From positions 11,488,001 through 11,552,000 of the forward strand of contig NC_060246.1 of assembly GCF_921293095.1 (NCBI RefSeq): a DNA stretch of 64,000 nt, read 5' to 3'. Shown here one piece after another: positions 1 to 9,037 of the stretch. Under the pieces are notes generated by a model. That model had not been told where the DNA came from. It did no database searches and was given only the letters and a program-made list of their open reading frames with translations. Position numbers and translations under genes: made by a program. The stretch is from Ischnura elegans (Eukaryota > Arthropoda > Insecta > Odonata > Coenagrionidae). The stretch's first letter is position 1. The number at the start of each line of letters is the position of its first letter.

Positions 1-315
1 TTTTTCAAAGTAGTACTCTGGATCTATGAGGATGGGTCTTGGCCAGAGGATTTTGGGAATACAATTGCTCTTCCAATTGCAAAAATGGAAGATACAAGAG
101 ATACTATTTGCATAATACATATACTACATGTGACAAAAGTGACATTGAGGGCTCAAAATAGAAAGATGGAGTCAAGGGCAAAGAAGCGATTATGTTACCA
201 TACATTATGTTATGGGCAAGCAAAGTCAACTGGTTATGCAGTAACAGTGATGAGAACACTTGTTATAAGATACCCGGAATATAATGAGTACTTGTTATCC
301 CTATCTATAGGATTC
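1..315 (+). pseudogene. Reverse transcriptase fragment of a LINE (R4/RTE-like), cut by window start
   Basis: The frame is open from base 1 to the stop at 358-360. It reads like the N-terminal part of a non-LTR reverse transcriptase: a GSWPEDFGNTIALPI stretch resembles the 'P-DF---I-IPI-K' start of the RT domain, then HVTKVTLRAQNRKMES resembles the 'H--KI-LR---RR-E' block, and AVTVMRTLVIRYPEYNEYL resembles the 'A---R-L-ERY-E-N--LY' block before catalytic motif A. The catalytic YADD block is absent, so this is at most a remnant. Similarity seems to fade after about residue 103. Family assignment (R4/Dong or RTE) is an inference from motif spacing; a host exon is less likely because the key RT blocks occur in the correct order. 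Confidence 0.5.
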
Positions 316-356
316 ATTCCACAGATATACCATATTTCTCCGAATATTGTCCCCCT

Positions 357-480
357 CTGAATATAGTCCCCCCCTCCTAATTTTGAGGCTTCTGTTTTGG
401 GAAAAGTTAAAATATACGTTTGAATATACCTTTACTTTTACCACAGGCATTTTTGGTAAAAAAGGGGGGACTATATTCAG
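357..480. mobile_element. 124-bp MITE-like element with 17-bp terminal inverted repeats
   Basis: CTGAATATAGTCCCCCC at 357-373 is the exact reverse complement of the 17 bases at 464-480, enclosing about 90 bp with no coding potential. A shorter outer inverted pair (CACAGATATA at 320-329 and its complement at 503-512) may be part of the same structure. No target-site duplication is evident, so the superfamily is unknown. Confidence 0.55.
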
Positions 481-847
481 ACATAAACGGTATACCTCTG
501 TATATATCTGTGATCTATTCCTAATGATGAATTTCTATCCAAAATATTACCTAATAATTTTAGTTTAAAGTTTGAGTTAAAATGATTACACTAAGGCATC
601 TATCAAGTTTTGACAATTAACACATCTATACAATATGGAAGACTTTTTGATTACCCATTTCACATTTTTCATCAAAACATTTTTGGAACAAATTTTATCA
701 ATTCCAGATTCCATTATAAATTACTGTTATTAGTCACAGATTTACAGCAATAAAGCAAATATGCAAAAAAAATGTTTTTAAAGCATTACTGAGAAAATGG
801 CATTCAGTTAACTAAAGCATAACCCTCATTGCTCACTTCCTTTTTAG
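481..847. other. AT-rich stretch, nothing recognised
   Basis: No ORF, repeat or RNA gene is supported here. The right end carries a pyrimidine-rich run and AG (827-847) that could act as a splice acceptor for the weak exon candidate that follows. Confidence 0.4.
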
Positions 848-924
848 TAGCAGCTCAAATGCATCAGAAGGGCACATACTTCCGCCACCTAGAATTTATC
901 CAAGAGGCTTCTTCCCTCCATTTA
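848..924 (+). CDS. Weak candidate exon upstream of the unidentified host gene
   Basis: A good acceptor (CTCACTTCCTTTTTAG) precedes an open block, and GTATAA at 925 could be a weak donor. Read with one leading base it encodes 25 codons and ends in phase 1, which would join to the CC at the start of the exon at 7588 to make ACC. A second frame is also open (it contains AAQMHQKGTYFRHLEF) and looks at least as protein-like but would not be in phase. No similarity is recognised. The large intervening intron would hold the pogo-like element and the LINE. Treat as a lead only. Confidence 0.2.
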
Positions 925-959
925 GTATAAATTATATTCTCTACAGTCCAGGGTGATCC

Positions 960-1056
960 CACACAGAAAATAATCATCTATTAGATATCTAATAGATGTC
1001 TACAGATATATAAATAGTTATCTAATAGACATCTATCGTAAATATCTATTAGATAT
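960..1056. repeat. Palindrome-rich TCTAATAGA repeat tract
   Basis: Several copies of ATCTATTAGAT/ATCTAATAGAT-type palindromes follow each other. The last 36 bp (1015-1050) recur in inverted orientation at 3087-3122, on the other side of the pogo-like element. Confidence 0.5.
1015..1050 (+). repeat. Left arm of inverted repeat flanking the pogo-like element
   Basis: This 36-bp arm, beginning TAGTTATCTAATAGACAT, pairs with the reverse complement of 3087-3122 with about three mismatches. Removing the 2-kb transposon between them would leave a compact stem with a ~35-nt spacer, so the transposon appears to have inserted into an older palindromic element. Confidence 0.55.
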
Positions 1057-1057
1057 A

Positions 1058-3059
1058 CAGTAAAACCTCTTTACATCGTAATGGAGGGGACCAAAATTTG
1101 GGCAATTTGATGTATGGAGGTTCACTATAGAGAGGTTTTAGTGGAAGGCACCATTTTTTCATATCCTTGGGAAATGAAAGGTGCTACTGTCTTTTTAATC
1201 ATTAAATAACTATATTTAAACATATATGCATGCATAAGTGAACATATATTTACAGTTATACATTAGGAAAAGGATTACACAAAGGTAAAGTTACTAGTTA
1301 AAGAGGCCTTTTTAGAAAATAAATTAGTTATTGGTTTTGCTTAAAATTTTTTTCAAACTCTTTCGAAATAATGTTTTCAATTACATGAGCACTTTTTAAT
1401 GTCATTTTCACTATAAATAAATCACTAGCTTTTTTCGTTAATGCTTTTGACCTAAGAAATTATACAATTTACTAATAGTGTTCGGAGGAAAGTACAATAG
1501 TTTTATATTTCTCAACATAATTTCTTCATCCTCGTATTTCACTGCCTGAGTGTTTTAATTGTGCAGCCTAGATAGACAGTTTCTTATGTTTTTCCTTGGT
1601 TGTTTAAAATAGATGTCAGGGTGAATGATGGCTTTCCAAAGGTCACTGCTACATATTCCTTCTGCCAGCCCTCATTGATGGCTAGAGAAATAGCTAATTA
1701 TGTGGTAATGTCAAGTAGTCGCCTTCTTTTATTTCTCGAATCCATCATCAGCCTATGATTAATTAAGTAATTTTTATATTTTATGGGCAATAATTGAAAA
1801 TACTCCTGATAATATCTTTTAGAGAACTGATTTATCATTCTTATAACATGTGACTTGTTAAAAATTATAAAAATATAAATAAACATGTGACTACTGCAAA
1901 AAATAGACAAGAAATTGAGCACAATTTTGAAAATTTCATTGAATTCTCTCTCTTTAAAATATAATGCAAGTAGTGTTCCGAAGAAAAAATCTGTCAGGGG
2001 CACACAAAAATGCTAAGTCTGCGAAAGGACGTGATTTCCCGGCGAGAATGCTGGGTGAACTACTTAGAATGCGGCGGCGACGGTAAGAAATTTCATTGCC
2101 CTACCGCATATCAGCTAATTAGCTGTCTCCTTCACCTAACATTGTTGCGCATGGATTGATGTTCGTCAGTATTGCTAGAAATTGACATCCCGGACTCCCG
2201 ATGGAAGAGTCAGATTTTGCGGCATAAATACGCAGGCAAGACATATGTCGCTAAGCGCAGTAAATTATAAACTACGATCGTTCACGAAAGCATCGAAAAA
2301 ATTACCAAGGCGGTAGTAAGAAAGTGCTACACCGGGAAATGTGGGAATGAAATAATTGCAAAATTGTATTTGATTTATTTCGAGTCGCAGTATATTCATG
2401 AAATATTTTCATTTTAGAAGCAGAAGTAGCAATGCGGCCTAGTAATTCTGTCTCCATGGATGGGAGTGAAGTTGGTTGAAATATTTTCACCAGCAAGTGA
2501 TTATAAGCTGCGCTGGTCGCCTCTTTTATTAACTGAACATTGTATGTAGGCACTTACAAGAAAATAAAGCCATAAGTAAATGAAAGCGATTGCTATTGCA
2601 AGATTTTGACCATGATTTGAGAGAAAACAATGTCTTCTGTCATCATCATCATTAACTACCACTTAATATGATTAGGAGAGTTGGATGCCTTTTTCTTATT
2701 TACTGTTAGGTTGCTCTCATATGGAACAAAATGGCCCAAACTAATGGTTAACGTGAAAATTATTAAAGGTGTATAAGAAAAAAATAAGCGTGAAACATTT
2801 ATCGCTGAAAATGTCATTCCATGTACGTAATCGCGGCTGCATTGATGGTCTCTAGTTGTCTCGGTACGAAATGCGGAGGTAGTTAGGCCGTCTCGGGGGT
2901 GTCTCGTTGCTATGATTTATAGAGGTTTTACGATATAAAGAGGTTCACTATAGAGAGGTTTGCCTATAAATTTACATGTAAAACTGACGGGACCAGAGGG
3001 TTGGTATGATGTATAGAGGTTTTCGATGTAGAAAGGTTCACTACATATAGGTTTTACTG
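1058..3059. mobile_element. pogo/Tigger-like DNA transposon, non-autonomous, TA target duplication
   Basis: The left end CAGTAAAACCTCTTTACATC (1058-1077) and the right end ...GGTTTTACTG (3050-3059) form inverted repeats whose outer bases CAGTAAAACCT match exactly. TA lies immediately outside both ends (1056-1057, 3060-3061). Subterminal motifs of the type GTATAGAGGTTCACTATAGAGAGG recur near both ends (about 1108-1140 and 2921-3050), as is usual for pogo/Tigger elements. No transposase could be recognised in 2 kb of interior; the ORFs at 1698-2003 and 2302-2553 on the minus strand have no recognisable motif. It is therefore called a non-autonomous copy with filler of unknown origin. Confidence 0.7.
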
Positions 3060-3086
3060 TATTATTGTCAAAACAGCAGCATGCCC

Positions 3087-3122
3087 AATAGATATCTACG
3101 GTAAATGTCTATTAGATAACTA
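3087..3122 (-). repeat. Right arm of inverted repeat flanking the pogo-like element
   Basis: Reverse-complement partner of 1015-1050, beginning AATAGATATCTACGGTAAAT on the plus strand. Confidence 0.55.
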
Positions 3123-3448
3123 CTTATCTATATGTTTTATACTTATCATATATACACATCTATAAAAAGTTTTTCTTCTGCCTATTTTTGCCGCAATTAA
3201 CATTAGTGAAATATTATTCGCTGGATGATCAAAATGAATACTACAATATGTACCATCTTGACCAAGAATCAATCCTGGGCCCCCCAATTGAGAGCAGAAT
3301 GCGCTCACCACTAGACCAACTGAACCTGGTTGAGAGAATGCGCTATTTTTCCCATTTATCCCAGTCTCGCTCAGGCAGTGAAGGTGAACGGTCGTGTTGT
3401 TCGCGGTCGCTCGGTTTTCGCTTGAGACCTATTCTCGCTCGCCTCGTA

Positions 3449-4401
3449 ATGCCCAATTGCGTAATATGTGGCCTTCCTACAAAACGCGGCTCTAGCCTCT
3501 CCTGCAGTGCATGCAAGAGTTTGCAACATCCGTCCTGCAATTCTCTAACTGAGGAGGACTTCAGGACAATCCTAGATCTGCAAAAGCCGTGGACTTGCAG
3601 CAAATGTCTTGGGAAACATCGCACAGACCGCAGAGAGGCATCCGTGTTGCGTCTCCTACTCTTCCGGGCGAGGAGGAAACCACAAAGGAGCTGTTGCAGA
3701 CCCTTCTGCTGCGCGTCAACTCCATCCACGACGAGCAGATTGCATTTAAGGATACCATCTCTACATGGCAGGTATCTGTGAGTGAGCACGCGAAGTCTAT
3801 TGAGCTTATTAACGATAACCTCTCAAAATTAAGTAATAAGCTGGATGAGCTCTTGAGTGAAAATAAAGTTCTCACTAGCAAACTGTCCGATTGTGAAGTT
3901 CGCTTAAACCAAATTGAGCAGGAGCAATTGCGGAATGTGGTAGAGATAAGAGGTATTCCTACGTCTGACGTTGAAGTTGTTGATTCCCTCGTTATTGCAA
4001 CGGGATTATCTTTGGGGTTAAAAGTTGACATCAGTGATATTGACTATGCATTCCGCGTTGGTAGTCGCTCAGTGGATCACTCAAGCCGTGCAATTTTAGT
4101 ACGCTTCACGAGGTCCCGTGTTGCAGAGGAATTTGTCCAGCTACGTAAAAGGAAAAGAAATTTATACTTGAAGGACTTAGATGTGCCCCATTTGAAGCCC
4201 TATTCACTAAATCCCCTCATCTATGTAAATGAATCATTGACTCCACTTAACAGAAAACTACACAGCATAGCCCGCAGCCTAAGAAAGGAGGGTAAAATCA
4301 AGTTTGTCTGGATAAGAAATGGAAAAGTGTATGTAAGAAAAAGTGAAGGTGCCGATCGAGTCCAGGTGAACACCGAAGAAGACCTACAGAGGGTCAAATA
4401 G
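3449..4401 (+). pseudogene. LINE ORF1: PHD-type zinc finger, coiled coil, FP/L1-ORF1-like RNA-binding domain
   Basis: The start at 3449 (MPNCVICGLPTKRG) opens a cysteine-rich finger spaced C-x2-C ... C-x2-C ... H-x2-C ... C-x2-C, ending near CSKCLGKHRTD at about 3628. This is the PHD-like finger found in ORF1 of many CR1-group elements. A one-base shift near 3620-3650 is needed to continue into the second frame, which runs to the TAG at 4399-4401. That part has a heptad-rich segment (about 3760-3930; ELINDNLSKLSNKLDELLSE), then a region (VVEIRGIPTSDVE onwards) resembling the RRM-like domain of LINE ORF1 and baculovirus-FP-type proteins, which binds element RNA as a chaperone. No CCHC knuckles are seen. 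The frameshift makes this copy a pseudogene unless the element uses programmed shifting, for which I see no clear signal. Confidence 0.75.
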
Positions 4402-7285
4402 GATACATGTGCACGTTTAAACTCTGAAATCAACACATTACCTTTAAGCACCAAAGCTACTGTTGTACGCGAGCCACAAAAACTTAGTGTATGTCATGTT
4501 AATGCTCAATCTTTATTTGCGCACATTGATGAATTTAGACATTATTTTTATGCAAAAAGTTATCATTTAATTGGAATATCCGAAACCTGGCTGAAAGAAC
4601 ACATAAACAATAATATGGTGAACCTCCAAAATTATCAGTTAATTCGGAATGATCGACTCGATAGAGTTGGTGGTGGTGTGGCTGCGTATATCCATGATCG
4701 CTTTAATTGTAAAGTCCTTGAAAAGTCCGATGGTACTCCTCGAAAACCTGAATTTATGTTTATTGATGTCTCTAATGCTAATGGCAAGTTATTGTTTGTA
4801 GTCATGTATAGACCACCAAATAGTTGCTATGTATGTGATGATTTTGAAACCTTAATATGTAAGTACATACCTATGTATAAAAATGTCATTATTTGTGGGG
4901 ATTTCAACATTGATGTGCTTAAAGATACACGTAAGAGTGCTTATCTTAAGAATTTATTGTTTAGTTATAATCTTCATCTGCCTTCTTTTCAAGCCACACA
5001 TATTCTGGAATCAAGTCAGACTTTGCTTGACCTAATCATTGTTGACGATGCCAGAAAAGTGGATGACTTTGGTCAAGAATCTGTGAACTTTCTATCAGAG
5101 CATGACTTAGTGTATGTGAACTATATTTTCAACCCGACACCATATAAACCTCCTGAAATCTGTTTCCGGGATTTGGCTAAACTTGATTACGTTATGTTTG
5201 AAATGGACTGGAACGGTCTATCATGGGAGGATTTCTTTTTAACGCGTGATGTCAATGAAAAAGTGGCAATATTCAATTCCCACCTTACTTGTCTTTTAGA
5301 TAGACACGCCCCCATTAAAAAAATAAAATTAAGACGTAACCCATGTCCCTGGCTCTCTCAAGAAATACAAAACGCCATGAGTCACAGAGATTCTTTACGT
5401 AGGCACTTTCGAAGAACTCGGTCTGCTCAAAAATACAATGAATATAAAGTCTCCCGAAATAAAGTGAAGCAAATGCAGCATAATGCAAAAGTTAACTACT
5501 TCTTTTCTTGCTTATCAGATAAAAATGATGCTCGTTCTCTGTGGCAAGAAATTAAAAGATTGGGTCTGGGAAATTCCAGAAATGAACCCACCAATATTAA
5601 TTTCCCCCTCAATGAGCTTAATACCTATTTTCTAAATGGTTCCACATCGTCTGATTGTATAGACGAGGAAGAGCGTCTCGATGTCAATACTTGCATTGAG
5701 CGTGAATTTAGCGATGAAAATCTTTATTTCCCTCATTTTACCCCCGATCTACTATAAAAATACATTTCAATGGTAAATTCAAACTCTTCGGGGGTAGATG
5801 AAATCAGTATTAAGGTAATTAAAAAGATTCTTCATCTAGCTCTTCCAATTTTGCTTTCAATTTATAATTGCTCGTTAGATTACTCTAACTTCCCCTCCTT
5901 GTGGAAATCTGCTCTTATTCAACCAATTAAAAAGAAGCCAAATCCTGTAGAAATGTCTGACTACCGCCCTATTGCAATACTGTGTGCCTCTGTTACCTCT
6001 TGAAAGATTCGTGTTTAATTGTGTTACTGAACATCTGTCTAAAAATAATTTTTTAAATAATTTTCAATCTGGGTTTCGCAAAGGTTATAGTACTCAAACA
6101 GCATTGATTAAAATAACAGATGACATTAGACTTTCAATGGATAAGCAGAAAATAACAATATTGGTACTCTTCGACTTTAGTAAAGCTTTTGATTGTGTTA
6201 ACCATAGTATACTTTTAAAAAGATTATCTAATTTGAAAATATCTACTTCTGTTTTACAATGGTTCCGTTCCTACTTGAGTCAACGTTTCCAGGCGGTGAA
6301 TGATCGGAAAAACAATGTACATTCTGAATTACTCCCTGTCGAACATGGGGTCCCCCAAGGGTCAATACTGGGGCCATTGCTCTTTGTCATTTACATTCAG
6401 GACCTCCCAAATAAGATACGTCATTGTAAGTACCATTTATACGCTGATGACTTGCAGATCTATATTGACTGCGATCGCAATGCGATCTCTAGCGCCATTG
6501 CTCAAGTTAACGAAGATATCTCAATTATATGTGAATGGGCGTCTAAAAATTGTCTGAAACTAAACTCACAGAAAACAAAGAGCATTATAATAGGCAGCGC
6601 CAAGGTCTTGTCTTCCATAAACATCGGCTCACTGCCTAAAATTCAAGTTAATGACGTAGAAATAGATTATTCTGAAAAGGTTAAAAATTTAGGCGTTATT
6701 CTAAATAAAACACTAACTTGGGACGAACACATAGCATGCATCTCTAATAAGGTAATTAAATCTTTGCACCAGTTAAAATGCTTCCGTAACCTAATGCCAA
6801 TACCATTGAGACTCAAACTAGCGAATGCTTTGTTGATTCCTCATATTGATTACTGTTCTTTGGTGATGTCGAACATTAACAAATGTCAGATATCTAAATT
6901 ACAGAAAATACAAAATTGTATCTTGCGTTATGTGTGTAACATTGGATATTATGAGCATGTCACTCCATATTATAAGGAATTAAAAATTTTAAAAATTGAA
7001 AAAAGAAGAAAATTTCAAATGGGACTGTTTATGTATAAACTTTTAAAAACTGAAACTCCTTGTTACATTTTCCAGCCTTACATAGATAACTTAATGAAAA
7101 AAACAAGATTAACAAGAAATAAAAATAAATTAATTGTACCTATTCATAAAACAACCATGTACCAAAATTCATTTTATATTAATTCATGCCATGTATGGAA
7201 TTCGATTCCCCAAGAATTAAAAAATATCTCAGGATTCAATAATTTCAAAAAGTCTTTGTTTTCTTTTTATTTTTATGATAACTGA
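4402..7285 (+). pseudogene. LINE ORF2: apurinic-like endonuclease plus reverse transcriptase
   Basis: Endonuclease motifs come in order: HVNAQS (about 4494), ISETW (about 4576), GGGVAAYIHD (about 4668), MYRPPN (about 4804), GDFNID (about 4899), and SEHDLV (about 5095). The RT follows with MSDYRPIAIL (5955), FSKAFDCVNH (6176), GVPQGSILGPLLF (6349) and the catalytic YADDLQIY (6440). The C-terminal region (about 6780-7285; HVTPYYKELKIL) is typical of CR1/Jockey-group proteins. Defects are an in-frame TAA at 5755-5757 and a +1 shift near 5985-6003 within the RT finger region. The reading frame is continuous with ORF1: it starts directly after the ORF1 TAG with no in-frame ATG before 4615, and 4615 lies beyond two endonuclease motifs. 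The product would nick target DNA and copy the element RNA by target-primed reverse transcription. Confidence 0.85.
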
Positions 7286-7535
7286 ATTTATATAAGCGTC
7301 TGCAACTTGCAATTTTTGGTTTGTATGTTTTTTGTATGGTTTTTGATTTTGTTTCATGTTATTGGAAATCTGTATAAAGGTGGTTGTTTGAGTTGGTTGG
7401 TTTAGTGTTTGATGATTTCTTCTTTTTTTTATGTTAACCTTCTCAGTCTGAGTGTTTATTATTATGTATTTATTTAGGCTCCAAAGGAAAGGATTCCTAG
7501 AGCCAATAAAGTTTATTTATTTATTTATTTATTTT
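7286..7535 (+). other. LINE 3' UTR, poly(A) signal and (TTTA)n tail
   Basis: AATAAA at 7505-7510 is followed by about six TTTA units ending near 7535. A short stem just upstream, GGCTCCAAAGGAAAGGATTC then CTAGAGCC (about 7478-7503), is of the kind recognised by LINE RTs at their 3' ends. Confidence 0.65.
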
Positions 7536-7587
7536 TAAATTATGAAACTCTTGTTAAAAATACTAATAGGAAATTAATTAATTATAG

Positions 7588-7686
7588 CCAAACTAAGGCC
7601 CATTCAATGGAACCACTATCAGTTCAGAGATGTGTTTGCCAATCCAAATGCCATAGAAAATACGGCATTGAAAAAGGCGGAGCAAG
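7588..7686 (+). CDS. Internal exon of an unidentified host protein (exon A)
   Basis: Exon of 99 nt bounded by an acceptor (TTAATTAATTATAG) and a strong donor (CAAG|GTAAGTGG). After two leading bases it encodes 32 codons containing PIQWNHYQFRDVFANPNAIE, and it ends with one base (G). That G plus the CC starting the next exon makes an alanine codon, so the frame is continuous across the junction. Codon choice and base composition look like protein-coding DNA in a very AT-rich surround. I do not recognise the protein; no catalytic motif, signal peptide or membrane segment is visible. It lies about 50 bp after the LINE tail and is in the same orientation, so the LINE occupies the upstream intron. 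Confidence 0.6.
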
Positions 7687-8623
7687 GTAAGTGGTCTCCC
7701 CTTGTCAGTTAGGGGAGGGACAATCTTATGTAATTACATATAATAATTATGGCTATTAGTACTAATCACCTTAATTCGAATAAGAGGAACGGCAGCAAAG
7801 GGACGGCAGCTAGGGAGAACGGATGATTGCTGACGTCATGCAGTTTGCATCATTCAATGCATGGCATAATTTGAAGTCCACCATCGCTCAAGCAAGGAAC
7901 CAAAAAATTTGTCCCTTAATCAAATGTTAAATCACTTCCATGGGCCTGGGCCTGAATGCATCCGACAATTGCTACCTCAATGGTTACTTCCCTTCCCTCG
8001 ATTCCGCCATAACCGACCTCTGGTAGTTTGCGATGAAATGTGCAACAGCTATACCTAACGTCAGGTCTTCTACTTATGAAAATGCCCGTCGGCCACACCC
8101 GACGTCCATTGCGAAAGGGTTAGAGGCAGGCCTGTGTTGGGTGCCATCTCATGGCAGTGGACGGCCATGGCCATAGGGTGCCAGGAGTATTCAGGGGGAG
8201 GACTGCTGAGGGGAGTCTGGGGGTGTGGAATACAATAATTAATTTTGAAATTTAGGTATATCCTCACCCTCTTGAGATTTAATTGAATCTTACCAGATTG
8301 AATCATATTATATTTAATTATTATTTTTTTTACTCAAGACTGTGTTAATTATGCTGTTGAATGAGTCATGATTGACATCAAGGGACTGGTCAATGTTGGT
8401 ATTCTGACCATAAAATTCGTCAATTTCGGAACAGGAGGGTGCAGCGGGATACGTCCTGGTGTCCTGGCAGCTCAGCACAGGACTATTTAAGGGCCAATGG
8501 CATATACAATTTATCATACTATTATACATACCAGGAGCATTAGCATACGTAATAATAAGGGTAGATCAGCCATAGTTCAATATAAGCTGGCTCCTAATGA
8601 ATTTCATTTAAATTGTTTTTCAG
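7687..8623 (+). other. Inferred intron between exons A and B, nothing else recognised
   Basis: The stretch starts with GTAAGT and ends with a polypyrimidine run and CAG (8609-8623). A somewhat GC-richer patch at about 8100-8230 holds no recognisable gene or repeat. Confidence 0.5.
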
Positions 8624-8703
8624 CCATAGCTGCTGACTATGCGTCTAACCGCAAAATGTGGGGAATGACACCTGCCCCTAGCCTCCAGCAGATCATCAAA
8701 ATG
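8624..8703 (+). CDS. Internal exon of the unidentified host protein (exon B)
   Basis: Exon of 80 nt preceded by AAATTGTTTTTCAG and followed by GTATGG. Two leading bases complete the alanine codon begun in exon A; 26 codons follow (IAADYASNRKMWGMTPAPSL, then QQIIKM) and the exon ends in phase 0. The block is conspicuously GC-richer than its flanks and has no stop in frame. The Gypsy element is inserted only 17 bp past the donor, which would place a 5-kb insertion inside the next intron. The donor is not a perfect consensus, so the exact 3' edge is uncertain. The protein family is not recognised. Confidence 0.55.
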
Positions 8704-8715
8704 GTATGGGATCTG

Positions 8716-8720
8716 CTTTT
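8716..8720. repeat. Target-site duplication CTTTT, left copy
   Basis: CTTTT here and at 13700-13704 flank the Gypsy element directly. Five-bp duplications are usual for Ty3/Gypsy integration. Confidence 0.85.
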
Positions 8721-8970
8721 TGATGTAAGGGAACTATTTTGAAGGCCCGCCATGATCCACCAATATCGATTATATCGAACCGGTGGATCGGCGACCTTGA
8801 GGGGATGGGGGTACCCGGGGGGTGAGAGTCGAGCACATGGTGAAGATGGACGGAAACGGGACTGTGCCGGAATGTGTTTTTAAATCCGTGAAGGCCGTGT
8901 ACGCACCTAGCCATCAATAAACGTCTCTGTCCCGTTTGTACTCGTTTTATTGTGCCGCAAAGTCACTACA
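8721..8970 (+). repeat. 5' LTR
   Basis: 250 bp, TGATGTAAGGG...GTCACTACA, 249/250 identical to 13450-13699. AATAAA at 8916-8921 would serve as the polyadenylation signal in the 3' copy. No convincing TATA box is seen, so transcription may rely on an initiator-type promoter. Confidence 0.95.
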
Positions 8971-8974
8971 AATC

Positions 8975-8986
8975 TGGCGACGAGGA
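8975..8986 (+). promoter_or_regulatory. Primer-binding site, tRNA-Ser
   Basis: TGGCGACGAGGA, four bases after the LTR, is complementary to a 3' end CCTCGTCG plus CCA, which is the end of insect tRNA-Ser(GCU) as I know it. The match is 12 nt and then stops. Confidence 0.7.
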
Positions 8987-9037
8987 AAACATTGGCAGAC
9001 AAGTACAAGTGGTTTCGTGAATTCGCGCGCCACCGAA

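Larger units (their letters stand above)
3188..7535 (+). mobile_element. Near-full-length non-LTR retrotransposon (CR1/Jockey group)
   Basis: The order is PHD-finger/coiled-coil ORF1, endonuclease-RT ORF2, a 3' UTR with an AATAAA signal (7505-7510), and a simple (TTTA)n tail (7512-7535). That is the layout of CR1/Jockey-group LINEs. The 5' boundary is uncertain: an open frame runs from 3188, but the first convincing protein domain starts at 3449. No target-site duplication could be fixed because the tail passes into AT-rich DNA. The copy is dead as read: one frameshift in ORF1, and one stop plus one frameshift in ORF2. It lies upstream of the exon at 7588 in the same orientation, in what is probably an intron of that gene. 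Confidence 0.85.

Noticed and set aside
3343-4031. Minus-strand ORFs opposite LINE ORF1
   Set aside because: The plus-strand frames carry the PHD finger and coiled coil; these are complementary shadows.
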